From the NCBI RefSeq assembly GCF_001613265.1, contig NZ_BDCA01000020.1, positions 1 through 64,000 on the forward strand: a DNA stretch of 64,000 nt, written 5' to 3'. The position numbers and the translations under genes are program-made. The stretch is from Nocardia vermiculata NBRC 100427. GTDB taxonomy: Bacteria > Actinomycetota > Actinomycetes > Mycobacteriales > Mycobacteriaceae. This document shows, piece by piece, positions 1-9,087 of the stretch; position 1 is the stretch's first letter; each line of letters starts with the position of its first letter. The notes beneath the pieces were generated by a model. It saw only the letters and a list, made by a program, of their open reading frames with translations, had not been told where the DNA came from and ran no database searches.

Positions 1-471
1 GGACTATCTTCCTTCGGGTGCACGCAGGTTCCGTGGGCCTTGACCGCCGGCTGCGTGCCTGCGCTCGTCGTGCGGTGGGAGACCGCCGAGGGAGTTGTTG
101 TCGGCCAGTCCGATACACCGGCCGAGCCTTCCGCCGTGCACACCCTTCCGCATATTTTCTCGAATCGAGTCCTTGGGACCCGTAACAAACCCGATCCCGG
201 CCGAGATACAACCACTGGCGCACTCGTGCCGTGGTGCCGAGACCTCGTGTCTCACATCCCCGGCGCTGCGCCCTGTTTGTCGGCAATGTCGGAAAGACGG
301 ATTGGCAGAATAAATACCAGAAACTTCCTTTAAACTCTTCCGTTGTGTGGTTGTTATCGACTATTGTTGAAACCGGCAAACCGCTCGCGGCGGTATAAAC
401 ACCGCTGTCGTGGCGCTATGTCAACTACACAGGCAACTTTCGGCTAACGCGCGGTCGGCCGGAAGTGTAAG
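1..471. other. Non-coding left edge, no gene seen
   Basis: Open frames on both strands here have no recognisable protein character, no good ribosome binding site and no conserved motif. The part from about 300 to 420 is clearly richer in A and T than its surroundings and could hold the promoter of the TetR gene that follows. A gene that begins left of the window cannot be excluded, but none is supported. Confidence 0.5.
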
Positions 472-510
472 CGAAGAGCCCGATCCATGACGAGGGATTC
501 GGGCTCTTCG
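472..510. terminator. Strong hairpin before the TetR gene
   Basis: The left arm 472-486 pairs with 495-510 across a loop of eight bases, with one bulged base. The 11 outer base pairs are perfect. There is no long T run, as is common for actinobacterial terminators. An ATG at 487 sits in the loop, so it is an unlikely start codon for the following gene. The hairpin could end a transcript from the left or act in the 5' leader of the TetR mRNA. Confidence 0.5.
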
Positions 511-525
511 GTATTGTCTGGCGCA

Positions 526-1158
526 ATGTCTCAGGAAACGAACGCGGGCCGAATGTACGCCGGGCAGCCCGTAGAAGACCGGCAGCGGCAACGGCGTGTG
601 CGTTTTCTGGAATCGGGGCTCACCGTATTTGCCAGAGACGGGTACGCGAATAGTTCGGTCGGCGCGATTTGTAAGGACGCGGGTCTTTCCTCGCGGCAGT
701 TCTACGAGGAGTTCACCGGCCGAGAATCGCTGCTGCTGGAACTGTACGAGCAGATCGACCGGGAATCCCGCGCAGCCGTGGTGGCCGCGCTGGACGCACA
801 CGCCGACGGGGCAGCCATCGAGATCATCGACGCCGGTGTGCGCGCCTACATCCAGTCGATCGGCAGTGATCCGCGGCGTGCCCGGGTAGCCCTGGTCGAA
901 GTGGTCGGTGCCGGACCGAAGGTGGAGAAGGTCCGCATGGAGTTGCGCTCCGCATGGGGTGCGCTGCTGTCCGGCGCTGCCGAGGATGCCGCGCTGCAGG
1001 GCGAGATCCCCAGCGGGGACTACGAGATGCGGATGCTGGCGATCATCGGCGCGGTGAACTATGTGGTGGACCAGTGGAGCGGTTCGGATCCACAGCGCCC
1101 GATCGACGAGGTGATCCAGGTGCTGCGCCGGGTGATCATGGGTGCGGTCACCGCCTGA
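526..1158 (+). CDS. TetR/AcrR family transcriptional regulator
   Basis: A predicted DNA-binding repressor of about 210 residues, the usual size for the family. The N-terminal helix-turn-helix spans roughly residues 25-65, with the recognition segment around DAGLSSRQFYEEF. The rest is a helical ligand-binding domain of unknown ligand. The ATG at 526 is chosen because the earlier in-frame ATG at 487 lies in the loop of a strong hairpin and would add residues outside the domain; the true start is not certain because no strong ribosome binding site precedes 526. The next gene starts 70 bases downstream on the same strand. The target genes are unknown. Confidence 0.8.
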   Translation: MSQETNAGRMYAGQPVEDRQRQRRVRFLESGLTVFARDGYANSSVGAICKDAGLSSRQFYEEFTGRESLLLELYEQIDRESRAAVVAALDAHADGAAIEIIDAGVRAYIQSIGSDPRRARVALVEVVGAGPKVEKVRMELRSAWGALLSGAAEDAALQGEIPSGDYEMRMLAIIGAVNYVVDQWSGSDPQRPIDEVIQVLRRVIMGAVTA

Positions 1159-1228
1159 TCGCCGAAGTGTCGTGTCCTGTTGGTCGAAGCACTGTGCTGC
1201 TGAACATGATTCGCTTTAGCATCGAATT

Positions 1229-3190
1229 GTGAGTGCTTTGCCGGGGGGCGAACCGTCCCCGACCTTTGTCATCTGCGGTGACAACCCGCTCGTGCATCAG
1301 TTGGCGCGGCAGCTGACCGACCGGTTCGCCGACGCCACGGTCACCGTGGTGCTGCCGAACCGGCGGGGCAGTTATGTGCCGCAGCTGGAACGGATGGACC
1401 GGGTGCGCATCATGTATGCCGAACGCCTGGACCTGGCGGCATTGCGGGCGGCCGATGTCGAGAACGCTCGTGCACTGGCCCTGGTGGATCAAGCGGATGT
1501 GGAGAATTTCCACGCCGCCCTTCGGGCCCATGAATTGAACCCCGATATCCGGCTGGTGTTGCGGATGTTCAACACGCGTCTGGGCTTTCGGATCCGGCGG
1601 CTGTTCTCCGACTGTGTGGTGCTCTCGATATCGCAATTGGCGGCACCGTCGTTCATTGCGGAGGCGCTCGGTGAGGACGCGCAGAACTATCTGCGGCTGG
1701 GCGCCCGCTCCCTGTACGTGGCTCCGGCGAAGGACACCCCGGCGCAGCAGGTGGTGTCGGGACTCGTCGACGGTCCCGACGGGGTCGAGCTGCGGTCGTC
1801 GAAGGCCCCCGTGAATCAGGTGCTGGCCCTCGGCGTCCGGGAGCCGTATTCCCCGGGCGCACGGGACCGCTGGCGGATGCTGGTGCGATTCATGTTCGGA
1901 CACAACCTGATCCGGCTGCTCGTCGGGTTGCTGACTTTGATCGCGGTCGGCTGTCTCCTGATGGTGCTGATCGGAAACAGCTGGGGTGGCGCGGTGTACG
2001 AAACGCTGCTGGATTCGGCCGGTGCGGCTCAGTCCGAGCCCGATAAGAGCGCCTGGTTCAAGGTTCTGCAGCTGAGCGTGGTGTTCGTCGGCCTGGCGAT
2101 GACGCCGGTGGTCACCGCCCTCGTCGTGGGCGGTGTGGTGCGCGGTCAATTGTCCGACCACGCGGTCGACCCGGCGCGGATGGAGGGCCATGTCGTGGTC
2201 GCCGGTCTGGGCAATGTGGGTATGCGTGTGGTGGAACAGCTCAGCGATCTGGGGGTCCCGGTCGTCGCCCTGGACAACGACGAGAACGCGCGCGGTATGG
2301 CATTGGCCCGCAGCCTCGGAGTTCCCGTCGTGATCGGCCAGGCGACCTGGGAGGACACGCTGCGGGCGGTCGGCGTGCCGAAGGCGCGGGCCCTGGTGCT
2401 GCTCACCTCGAACGATGCGGTCAACCTGGAAGCCGCGATGCTCGGTCAGTCCTATCGTGACGACCTGCGGGTGGTCCTGCGCTTGTCCGATGACGATCTG
2501 GCCGAACGAGTCCAGCTCAGCCTCGGGACAGCCATCGTGCGCAGTGTCTTCCAGTTGGCGGCGGCGGGATTCGCCGCCGCGGTGGTGGAGCGCGGCGTGA
2601 TCGCGACGCTGCCGATAAATCAGGACACGCTGCTGGTGGCGGAGCTTCCGGTGGAGGAGGGATCGGCGCTGGCCGGGTTGCGGATCGCCGACGCCGGCCT
2701 GTCCCACCACAGCAGGGTTGTCGCACTGCAGCGGGCCGGGGACGACGAGCCGCAATGGAAACCCTCGGCGAACGAAGTACTGGAAGTCGGTCATCAGTTG
2801 GTGGTGGTGGCGACCCGGACCGGACTCGACGAGCTGCTCGAACCGAACCCGGCACGCATCGAACCGGTAGCAGTGCAGCATGCGCCGGAGAAGACCGGGG
2901 CCGGGCCGGAACAGAGCGACACCGCGGCGGGGACGGAGTCTGCTGAGGGACGTGCAGACGCCCCCGTACCACCGTCGAATACCACGCGGCGCGACCCGAG
3001 TAGTGCGGCACCGGGTATCGATGACGCAGGCGCGGAGTCGACGGCGCAGCGGGATGACTCGGTGACAGTGCGGCGAGAGCCGGGGAATGCGGTGCGGCGG
3101 CGCCTGAGCCGGGACCTGCCGGGGCACACCAAGGCCGAGGAGAACGCGAACCCGGAGGACGCCACGGAAACCGACGCGATCGGATCCTGA
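1229..3190 (+). CDS. Membrane protein with two TrkA-N (RCK) domains
   Basis: A 653-residue protein, probably part of a potassium channel or transport system, or an ion-sensing membrane protein. Visible order: a first Rossmann/TrkA-N domain (about 12-135) whose nucleotide loop is degenerate (CGDNPLVHQL); a transmembrane helix near 225-245; a second one near 278-300; a second TrkA-N domain from about 320 with an intact GLGNVG loop; a TrkA-C-like segment (about 470-535); and a charged, probably disordered tail of about 110 residues. The layout resembles actinobacterial NAD-binding ion channel proteins, but no selectivity filter (TVGYG type) is seen between the helices. The start is a GTG. A long open frame on the opposite strand is a GC-bias shadow. 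Confidence 0.75.
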   Translation: MSALPGGEPSPTFVICGDNPLVHQLARQLTDRFADATVTVVLPNRRGSYVPQLERMDRVRIMYAERLDLAALRAADVENARALALVDQADVENFHAALRAHELNPDIRLVLRMFNTRLGFRIRRLFSDCVVLSISQLAAPSFIAEALGEDAQNYLRLGARSLYVAPAKDTPAQQVVSGLVDGPDGVELRSSKAPVNQVLALGVREPYSPGARDRWRMLVRFMFGHNLIRLLVGLLTLIAVGCLLMVLIGNSWGGAVYETLLDSAGAAQSEPDKSAWFKVLQLSVVFVGLAMTPVVTALVVGGVVRGQLSDHAVDPARMEGHVVVAGLGNVGMRVVEQLSDLGVPVVALDNDENARGMALARSLGVPVVIGQATWEDTLRAVGVPKARALVLLTSNDAVNLEAAMLGQSYRDDLRVVLRLSDDDLAERVQLSLGTAIVRSVFQLAAAGFAAAVVERGVIATLPINQDTLLVAELPVEEGSALAGLRIADAGLSHHSRVVALQRAGDDEPQWKPSANEVLEVGHQLVVVATRTGLDELLEPNPARIEPVAVQHAPEKTGAGPEQSDTAAGTESAEGRADAPVPPSNTTRRDPSSAAPGIDDAGAESTAQRDDSVTVRREPGNAVRRRLSRDLPGHTKAEENANPEDATETDAIGS

Positions 3191-3398
3191 GTCCGGCTGC
3201 CCCTCTCCGTGCCCGCCCCGCCGCGCGAGTGCCGGGCACGTCACCGAGGGAGTGCGCCGCACGGTTACGTTGCCGAGGAACGCTCGAGGCGATGCCGGGC
3301 TCGCGCTGTGCGACGGGGTCGGTTCGGCCTGCCGGACGCGGCACGGTGGGATCGCCCACCCGCACCGGATTCCGGATTCTGCGCGGTAACCTGCGCGT

Positions 3399-4259
3399 AT
3401 GGAGACGATTCCGATCCAGATGCCGGACGGGTCCACGGTGCCGGTGCGGTTCGTATCGGCGCGCGGTCCGCACCGGCACCCGATCACCGCGGATGCGCCG
3501 CGACCGGTCGTGGTGATCATCCCCGGATTGGGGGTTCCCGGTGAGTTCTACGGCGATTTCGCGCGGGAACTGGCGCGCCGTGGATTCGATGCGGCGATCG
3601 GGGAGTTGCGCGGTAACGGCGACAGCCGTCCGAAACCGAGTGCGTCGAGCTCCTACGGGTACCACGAGCTGGTGTCGGTCGATTTCCCGGCCATTTTCGA
3701 GGCGGTGCGCACACGGTTTCCGGAAAGTACTCCGATCCTGCTGGGGCACAGCATGGGTGGTCAGCTCGGCGTGATGTACGCCGCGCGGATCCGCGGCCGG
3801 CTGGCCGGGATGATCCTGGTCGCCTCGGGCACCCCCTACTACCGCGGCTACGGCGGGATCGCCCGCTCGGCAATGCTGGTGGGCCCGGCCGCCATCTCGC
3901 TGACCGCGAATCTCGCCGGATTCTGGCCCGGCGACCGGATCACCGCGGGCGGATTCGGTCGGCAGTCGAAGGTGCTGATCGCGGACTGGGCGCGGTTGGC
4001 CCGCACCGGGCGCTTCATGCCCGTGGACGCCGATATCGATTACGACGAGCGGATCGCCCGCCTCACCCTGCCGGTGCTATCGATCACCGTGGGTGGTGAC
4101 GAGCTCACTCCGCGCAGCTCCGCCGCCCATCTGCTCGAGAAGCTCCCCCGGGCGCGGGTGAGTACCTGGCACGAGCCGAGACCGCTGGGGCACAACGGCT
4201 GGATCACCGACCCGGACAGCACTGTCGATCACATCGAACAGTGGATCCGTGATCTGTGA
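3399..4259 (+). CDS. Alpha/beta hydrolase (S33-like)
   Basis: A 286-residue cytoplasmic hydrolase of unknown substrate. The nucleophile elbow GHSMGG is near residue 117. The acid is probably the Asp in GGDELTP and the base the His in PLGHNGW near the C-terminus, so the triad looks complete. The oxyanion region is IIPGLGVPG. No signal peptide is present. It converges on the prolyl oligopeptidase gene, with 15 bases between the two stop codons. Confidence 0.8.
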   Translation: METIPIQMPDGSTVPVRFVSARGPHRHPITADAPRPVVVIIPGLGVPGEFYGDFARELARRGFDAAIGELRGNGDSRPKPSASSSYGYHELVSVDFPAIFEAVRTRFPESTPILLGHSMGGQLGVMYAARIRGRLAGMILVASGTPYYRGYGGIARSAMLVGPAAISLTANLAGFWPGDRITAGGFGRQSKVLIADWARLARTGRFMPVDADIDYDERIARLTLPVLSITVGGDELTPRSSAAHLLEKLPRARVSTWHEPRPLGHNGWITDPDSTVDHIEQWIRDL

Positions 4260-4274
4260 GCCGGCGCGGGCTGA

Positions 4275-6341
4275 TCAGCTGGTGCGCTGCTCGATCAGCA
4301 TTTGAGTGAAGAACTCGTAGATCAGCGCCGACTGGAACGCCATCTGCTTGTTGTCGGCCGCACCGCCGTGGCCGCCCTCGATATTCTCGTGGTACCAGAC
4401 GGTGCGGCCCTGTTCTTCCAGCAGCGCCGCCATCTTGCGCGCGTGGGCCGGATGCACGCGGTCGTCGCGGGTCGATGTGGTGAGCAGGATCGGCGGATAG
4501 GGACGCTGCGGGTCGGCGGCCGCGGCCACCTGATAAGGGGAGTACTCGCTGATGTACTTCCATTCCTCCGGCTTGTCCGGATCACCGTATTCCGCGATCC
4601 AGGAGGCGCCGGCCAGCAGCAGGTGGTAGCGGCGCATGTCCAGCAGCGGAACCTGGCAGACGATGGCGCCGAACAGTTCCGGGTACCGGGTCAGCATGAC
4701 CCCCATCAGCAGGCCACCGTTACTGCCGCCGACCGCGCCGAGCTGTTCGGGGGTGGTGATGCCGCGGGTGACGAGATCCCCGGCCACCGCGGCGAAGTCC
4801 TCGTAGACCTTGTGGCGGTCGGCCTTCTGCGCCTGCGTGTGCCAGTGCGGGCCGTATTCGCCGCCGCCCCGGATGTTGGCCATCACCCAGGTCCCGCCAC
4901 GCTCGAGCCATCCCATTCCGGAGGCGCCGCTGTACCCGGGGGTGCGTGAGACCTCGAAGCCGCCGTAGCCCGACAGCACCGTCGGGCCGGGTGTGCCGCG
5001 TTGATCGCGGTGCCGAACGACGAAGTAGGGGACCATCGTTCCGTCGTCGGAGCGGGCGAAGAACTGTTCGGTTTCGATGCCGTCGGCGTCGAAATATCCG
5101 CTCTCCCGTTTGAGAACCACCGCGGGTCGCCCGACCGACCCCGCCAGCAGGGTGGCCGGCGTGGTGAAACCGCTGGTGTTGAGCATGAATTCGTCGCCGC
5201 TCTCCAGCGGGTCGAGGTTCATGACCGAGGTGGTCGCCATCGGTGGAGTGTCGGCCAGCTCTTCGCGCCGCCATCCTTGCGCAGCGGGGGTGAGGACGTA
5301 CAGCTTGGTCTGCACATCCTCGAGGGTTATCAGCAGCAGATGATTCTCGGTCCAGCCGTAACCGTGCAGGGCGGTGTGCGCGTCCGGCGCGAAGATCACC
5401 TCGAAAGCGCGCGAGCCCGCAAAGAATTCGTTGATGTCGATGGCCAGCAGCGCACCGGCGGGATAGTTCTTCCCGTCCACCTCCCACGGCGATTTCAGCT
5501 GGATCAGCAGCCAATCCCGATACCAGGATTCCGAGGCGTCGCTCGGAACGTCGATCAGGTGCGGTGTGCCCTGCGCATCCAGCAGATAGACCGATTCGTT
5601 GAAGAAGTCGGTGGCCCGGCCCAGGTAGTGGCGTTCGTATCCCGGAGTGCGGTCGTAGCCGGCGGCGACCATCACATCGTCGTGGTCGCCTTCGAAAACC
5701 GTTTCGGCGGCGGTCAGTGGGGTGCCGCGCTGCCAGCGTCTGGCCAATCGCGGGTAGCCGGAATCGGTGAGGCTACCGGGGCCGAAATCGGTTCCCACAT
5801 AGACGGTGTCGGCATCGATCCAGCGCAACTGGGATTTGGCTTCCGGCAGGTAGAAGCCACCGTGCTCCGGTTCACGGAATTCTCGGGTGGTGAGGTCGAA
5901 TTCCCGCACCACCTTGGCATCGGCGCCGCCTCGGGACAGGCTGATGAAGGCGAGTTCCTGTTGCGGGCGTAGCACCCCGGCCCCACCCCACACCCAGTTC
6001 TCGTCCTCGGTGGCAGCCAGTTCGTCCAGGTCGATCAGCACATCCCAGGCCGGTTCGGCACTGCGATAGTCGTCGAAAGTGGTGCGGCGCCAGACACCGC
6101 GCGGATGTTCGGCATCGCGCCAGAAGTTGTAGAGCCACTGCCCTCGCCGCGTCGGGTACGGGATGCGGGTGTCGGTGTCGAGCATGGCGATGATCCGGTC
6201 GTCGAGGGCGTCGAACCGGTCGGAGGTGGCGAAACGTTCGATCACCACTTCGTTGTGCGCCCGCGCCCAGGACAGGGCACGGTCGCCGGTGACATCTTCG
6301 AGCCAGAGGTACGGATCGGTGAATTGCTCGGCGCCGCTCAT
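4275..6341 (-). CDS. Prolyl oligopeptidase family serine peptidase (S9)
   Basis: A 688-residue cytoplasmic peptidase expected to cut short peptides, classically after proline. The N-terminal part starts DPYLWLEDVTGD and continues into a beta-propeller. The C-terminal hydrolase domain has the nucleophile motif GGSNGG, the acid within TSTRDDRVHP, and the catalytic His in NIEGGHGG, so all three catalytic residues are visible. The ATG at 6341 is chosen because it matches the family N-terminus; longer in-frame starts add about 48 residues of unlikely sequence that overlap the divergent dipeptidase. The two genes are divergent, 117 bases apart, and both suggest peptide turnover. Confidence 0.9.
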   Translation of the reverse strand: MSGAEQFTDPYLWLEDVTGDRALSWARAHNEVVIERFATSDRFDALDDRIIAMLDTDTRIPYPTRRGQWLYNFWRDAEHPRGVWRRTTFDDYRSAEPAWDVLIDLDELAATEDENWVWGGAGVLRPQQELAFISLSRGGADAKVVREFDLTTREFREPEHGGFYLPEAKSQLRWIDADTVYVGTDFGPGSLTDSGYPRLARRWQRGTPLTAAETVFEGDHDDVMVAAGYDRTPGYERHYLGRATDFFNESVYLLDAQGTPHLIDVPSDASESWYRDWLLIQLKSPWEVDGKNYPAGALLAIDINEFFAGSRAFEVIFAPDAHTALHGYGWTENHLLLITLEDVQTKLYVLTPAAQGWRREELADTPPMATTSVMNLDPLESGDEFMLNTSGFTTPATLLAGSVGRPAVVLKRESGYFDADGIETEQFFARSDDGTMVPYFVVRHRDQRGTPGPTVLSGYGGFEVSRTPGYSGASGMGWLERGGTWVMANIRGGGEYGPHWHTQAQKADRHKVYEDFAAVAGDLVTRGITTPEQLGAVGGSNGGLLMGVMLTRYPELFGAIVCQVPLLDMRRYHLLLAGASWIAEYGDPDKPEEWKYISEYSPYQVAAAADPQRPYPPILLTTSTRDDRVHPAHARKMAALLEEQGRTVWYHENIEGGHGGAADNKQMAFQSALIYEFFTQMLIEQRTS

Positions 6342-6458
6342 GAGCACATTGTGTCGCAGTGCCGGGCGGCGGGGGCGTTCGCCGTGTCCGATGGTGTGCT
6401 CGAACCGGTGTGTCCGTAGAGTTGCTGGATTCGTTCGGCACGGCCGGAAGGAGAGGTG

Positions 6459-7484
6459 ATGGCGCCCGTGCTCTGGGAACAGCACTGCTGCCTACCGGTG
6501 CTGCCCTCGGCCGAGATCGCCGACCTGGCCAGGTATCCGGCGGGTTCGTACCTGTCGGTGAACGTGGGATATTCACTGCATTCGAAGGCGGACGCGCTGG
6601 CGATGGTGCAGATGCTGCGCCGAGATGCGCTCGCCGACGGTCGTTTCCGCTTGGTGCAGGGATATACCGATACCGAGGTGCCCGCCGCCGGCCCGGAGGC
6701 GCGGATCGCGCTCGCCTTCGATCTGGAGGATTCCCGGCCGCTGGACGGCGCGGTGGACAACGTCGCACTGTTCCATTCGCTGGGGGTTCGCTCGTTGCTG
6801 CCCACCTACAATCATGCGAATGCGGCGGGCGGCGGTTGCCTGGACACGGACAACCGTGGGCTCACCCGGTACGGCCGCGACGTGATCCGCGCCCTGGGTG
6901 AGGTCGGGATGTTCGCCGACGGCTCGCACTGTGCCGAACGCGCCGGTCTGGAGATTGCGGAGATCGTGCGTGGGCCGATGATCTACAGCCACTCCAATTT
7001 CGCCGCCCTCTGGCCGCATCCCCGCAATATCAGCGACGACCAGGCCCGCGCCTGTGCCCGTACCGGCGGGGTGATCGGCATCAACGGCGTCGGAATCTTC
7101 CTGGGTAGCAATCATGCCGACGGGCGCGCCGCCCGCATCGCGGCGATGGCCGACCACCTCGCCTACGGTGCGGACCTGGTCGGAATCGAACATGTCGGTG
7201 TCGGATCGGACTATTCGTTCGACGCCGATCAGTTCAACGCCGAGATCGCGGCGGCTCCGGAGAACTTCTCCGAGGACTACACCCGCTGGGGCCCGCTGCA
7301 GTGGGTGCCGCCGGAGGACCTGCTGGGATTGCATATCGCCAGTCCTGGGAAAAATGCGACCAGCTCGAAATCACCCGTTCCCAGCCTGGACGACGTACTG
7401 GCCGACAGGGGATTCACCGAATCGGACCGTGCCGCGATCTTCCGGGGAAACTTCGCGAGAGCGGCCCGAGAAGTCTGGAAGTAG
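6459..7484 (+). CDS. M19 (renal-type) dipeptidase, with a ligand substitution
   Basis: A 341-residue membrane-dipeptidase-family protein. M19 enzymes are binuclear zinc dipeptidases, and many family members act on D-amino-acid dipeptides or are uncharacterised. Expected zinc positions seen: Glu in FDLEDS, His in DGSHCAER, His in YSHSN, and the Asp in VGSDYSF. The first metal motif, normally H-x-D near the N-terminus, reads QHCCLP here, so His9 is kept but the Asp position is Cys11. The start is the ATG at 6459, with GGAAGGAG five bases upstream; a GTG directly before it is less well spaced. Activity is likely but not assured because of the altered ligand. Confidence 0.8.
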   Translation: MAPVLWEQHCCLPVLPSAEIADLARYPAGSYLSVNVGYSLHSKADALAMVQMLRRDALADGRFRLVQGYTDTEVPAAGPEARIALAFDLEDSRPLDGAVDNVALFHSLGVRSLLPTYNHANAAGGGCLDTDNRGLTRYGRDVIRALGEVGMFADGSHCAERAGLEIAEIVRGPMIYSHSNFAALWPHPRNISDDQARACARTGGVIGINGVGIFLGSNHADGRAARIAAMADHLAYGADLVGIEHVGVGSDYSFDADQFNAEIAAAPENFSEDYTRWGPLQWVPPEDLLGLHIASPGKNATSSKSPVPSLDDVLADRGFTESDRAAIFRGNFARAAREVWK

Positions 7485-7557
7485 TGCCAACCAGAACTTG
7501 AAATCCACAGGTAAAAGCAACAGTCTCGCCGCACGGAGGGAGCCTGACGACCGACCG

Positions 7558-7647
7558 TTCCCGGCCGGCTCGCTGTTCAGGCGCCGCCGCGGAGGCGACG
7601 AAGGAGCAAGCGGCGGCGTCTGCACAGCGAGCCCTGGGGGCCGGGAA
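7558..7647. repeat. Long imperfect inverted repeat (class shared with 61996-62090)
   Basis: The left arm 7558-7590 pairs with the right arm 7610-7647, reading outward TTCCCGGCC, GGCTCGCTG, then GCCGCCGC, with a few mismatches and a 4-base insertion in the right arm. The loop is purine-rich (GGAGGCGACGAAGGAGCAA). A tail rich in GAGCGGAGCGAG follows. The same plan of arms, purine-rich loop and GAGCG tail occurs at 61996-62090, which suggests a dispersed intergenic repeat. It lies in the leader of lpd. Confidence 0.7.
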
Positions 7648-7679
7648 CCCCGCGAGCGGAGCGAGCTATGTTAGAGCCT

Positions 7680-9083
7680 GTGACTTCCCACTACGATGTC
7701 GTCGTGCTCGGCGCTGGTCCCGGCGGTTACGTCGCCGCGATCCGCGCCGCTCAACTCGGCCTGCGAACAGCGATCGTCGAGCAGAAATACTGGGGTGGCG
7801 TGTGCCTGAACGTCGGGTGCATTCCGTCCAAGGCACTGCTGCGTAACGCGGAGCTGGCCCATCTCTTCACGAAGGAAGCGAAGACGTTCGGTATTTCCGG
7901 GCAGGCGAGCTTCGACTTCGGTGCCGCGTTCGATCGAAGTCGTAAGGTCGCGGACGGCCGGGTCAAGGGCGTTCACTTCCTGATGAAGAAGAACAAGATC
8001 GACGAATTCGACGGTACGGGCAGTTTCACCGACGCCAACACCCTGTCGGTCGCGCTCAGCAAGGGCGGCACCGAAACCGTCACCTTCGACAATGCCATCA
8101 TCGCCACCGGCACCGAGACCAAGCTGCTGCCGGGGACCTCGCTATCGCAGAATGTGGTGACCTACGAGGAGCAGATCTTGACCCGGGATCTGCCGGGGTC
8201 GATGCTGATCGTCGGTGCGGGCGCGATCGGTATGGAGTTCGCCTACGTCCTGAAGAACTACGGCGTGGATGTGCGGATCGTGGAGTTCCTCGACCGTGCC
8301 CTGCCGAACGAGGACGCCGATGTCTCCAAGGAGATCACGAAGGCGTACAAGAAGCTCGGTGTCACGATCACCACCGGTGCCTCGGTGCAATCCATCGAAG
8401 ACAACGGTTCCAAGGTCACGGTGTCGATCAAGGACAACAAGTCCGGTTCGGTCGAGACGGTCACGGTTGACAAGGTGCTGCAGGCGGTCGGCTTCGCGCC
8501 GCGCGTGCAGGGGTACGGCCTGGAGAACACCGGTGTGCAGCTGACCGAGCGCGGCGCGATCGCGATCGACGACTACATGCGCACGAATGTGCCGCACATC
8601 TACGCCATCGGCGATGTGACCGCGAAGCTGCAGCTGGCGCATGTCGCCGAGGCGCAGGGCGTGGTCGCCGCGGAGACGATCGGCGGGGCGGAGACGCTGC
8701 CGCTGGGCGACTACCGGATGATGCCGCGCGCGACGTTCTGCCAGCCGCAGGTCGCCAGCTTCGGCCTCACCGAGCAGCAGGCCCGCGACGAGGGCTACGA
8801 CGTGAAGGTCGCGAACTTCCCGTTCACCGCGAACGGCAAGGCGCACGGCCTGGGCGATCCGACCGGTTTCGTGAAGCTGATCGCCGATGCGAAGTACGGT
8901 GAGCTGCTCGGCGGTCATCTGATCGGCCCGGATGTGTCGGAGCTGCTGCCGGAGCTGACGCTGGCCCAGAAGTGGGATCTGACCGTCAACGAGCTGGCGC
9001 GCAATGTGCATACCCACCCGACGCTGAGTGAGGCGCTGCAGGAGGCGATCCACGGCCTCGCGGGGCACATGATCAACTTCTGA
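7680..9083 (+). CDS. lpd: Dihydrolipoyl dehydrogenase (E3)
   Basis: The FAD-dependent E3 subunit reoxidises lipoyl groups of the pyruvate and 2-oxoglutarate dehydrogenase complexes, and in mycobacteria also serves a peroxynitrite reductase system. Visible features: FAD-binding GAGPGG near the N-terminus, the redox pair in GGVCLNVGC, NAD-binding GAGAIGMEF, a second FAD motif ending in YAIGDV, and the C-terminal active-site HTHPTLSEA. Length is 467 residues, as usual. The GTG at 7680 (MTSHYDVVVLG) matches the M. tuberculosis LpdC N-terminus; an ATG at 7668 with a GGAG six bases upstream would add four residues and cannot be excluded. It is the first gene of the lpd-ramB-icl neighbourhood. Confidence 0.95.
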   Translation: MTSHYDVVVLGAGPGGYVAAIRAAQLGLRTAIVEQKYWGGVCLNVGCIPSKALLRNAELAHLFTKEAKTFGISGQASFDFGAAFDRSRKVADGRVKGVHFLMKKNKIDEFDGTGSFTDANTLSVALSKGGTETVTFDNAIIATGTETKLLPGTSLSQNVVTYEEQILTRDLPGSMLIVGAGAIGMEFAYVLKNYGVDVRIVEFLDRALPNEDADVSKEITKAYKKLGVTITTGASVQSIEDNGSKVTVSIKDNKSGSVETVTVDKVLQAVGFAPRVQGYGLENTGVQLTERGAIAIDDYMRTNVPHIYAIGDVTAKLQLAHVAEAQGVVAAETIGGAETLPLGDYRMMPRATFCQPQVASFGLTEQQARDEGYDVKVANFPFTANGKAHGLGDPTGFVKLIADAKYGELLGGHLIGPDVSELLPELTLAQKWDLTVNELARNVHTHPTLSEALQEAIHGLAGHMINF

Positions 9084-9087
9084 TCGG

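Noticed and set aside
4..333. Short frames on both strands at the left edge
   Set aside because: No ribosome binding site, motif or protein-like composition.
1148..3520. Open frame of 790 codons on the minus strand opposite the TrkA-like gene
   Set aside because: No family features and Arg/His/Gln-rich sequence typical of an antisense frame in high-GC DNA; the plus-strand gene has clear domains.
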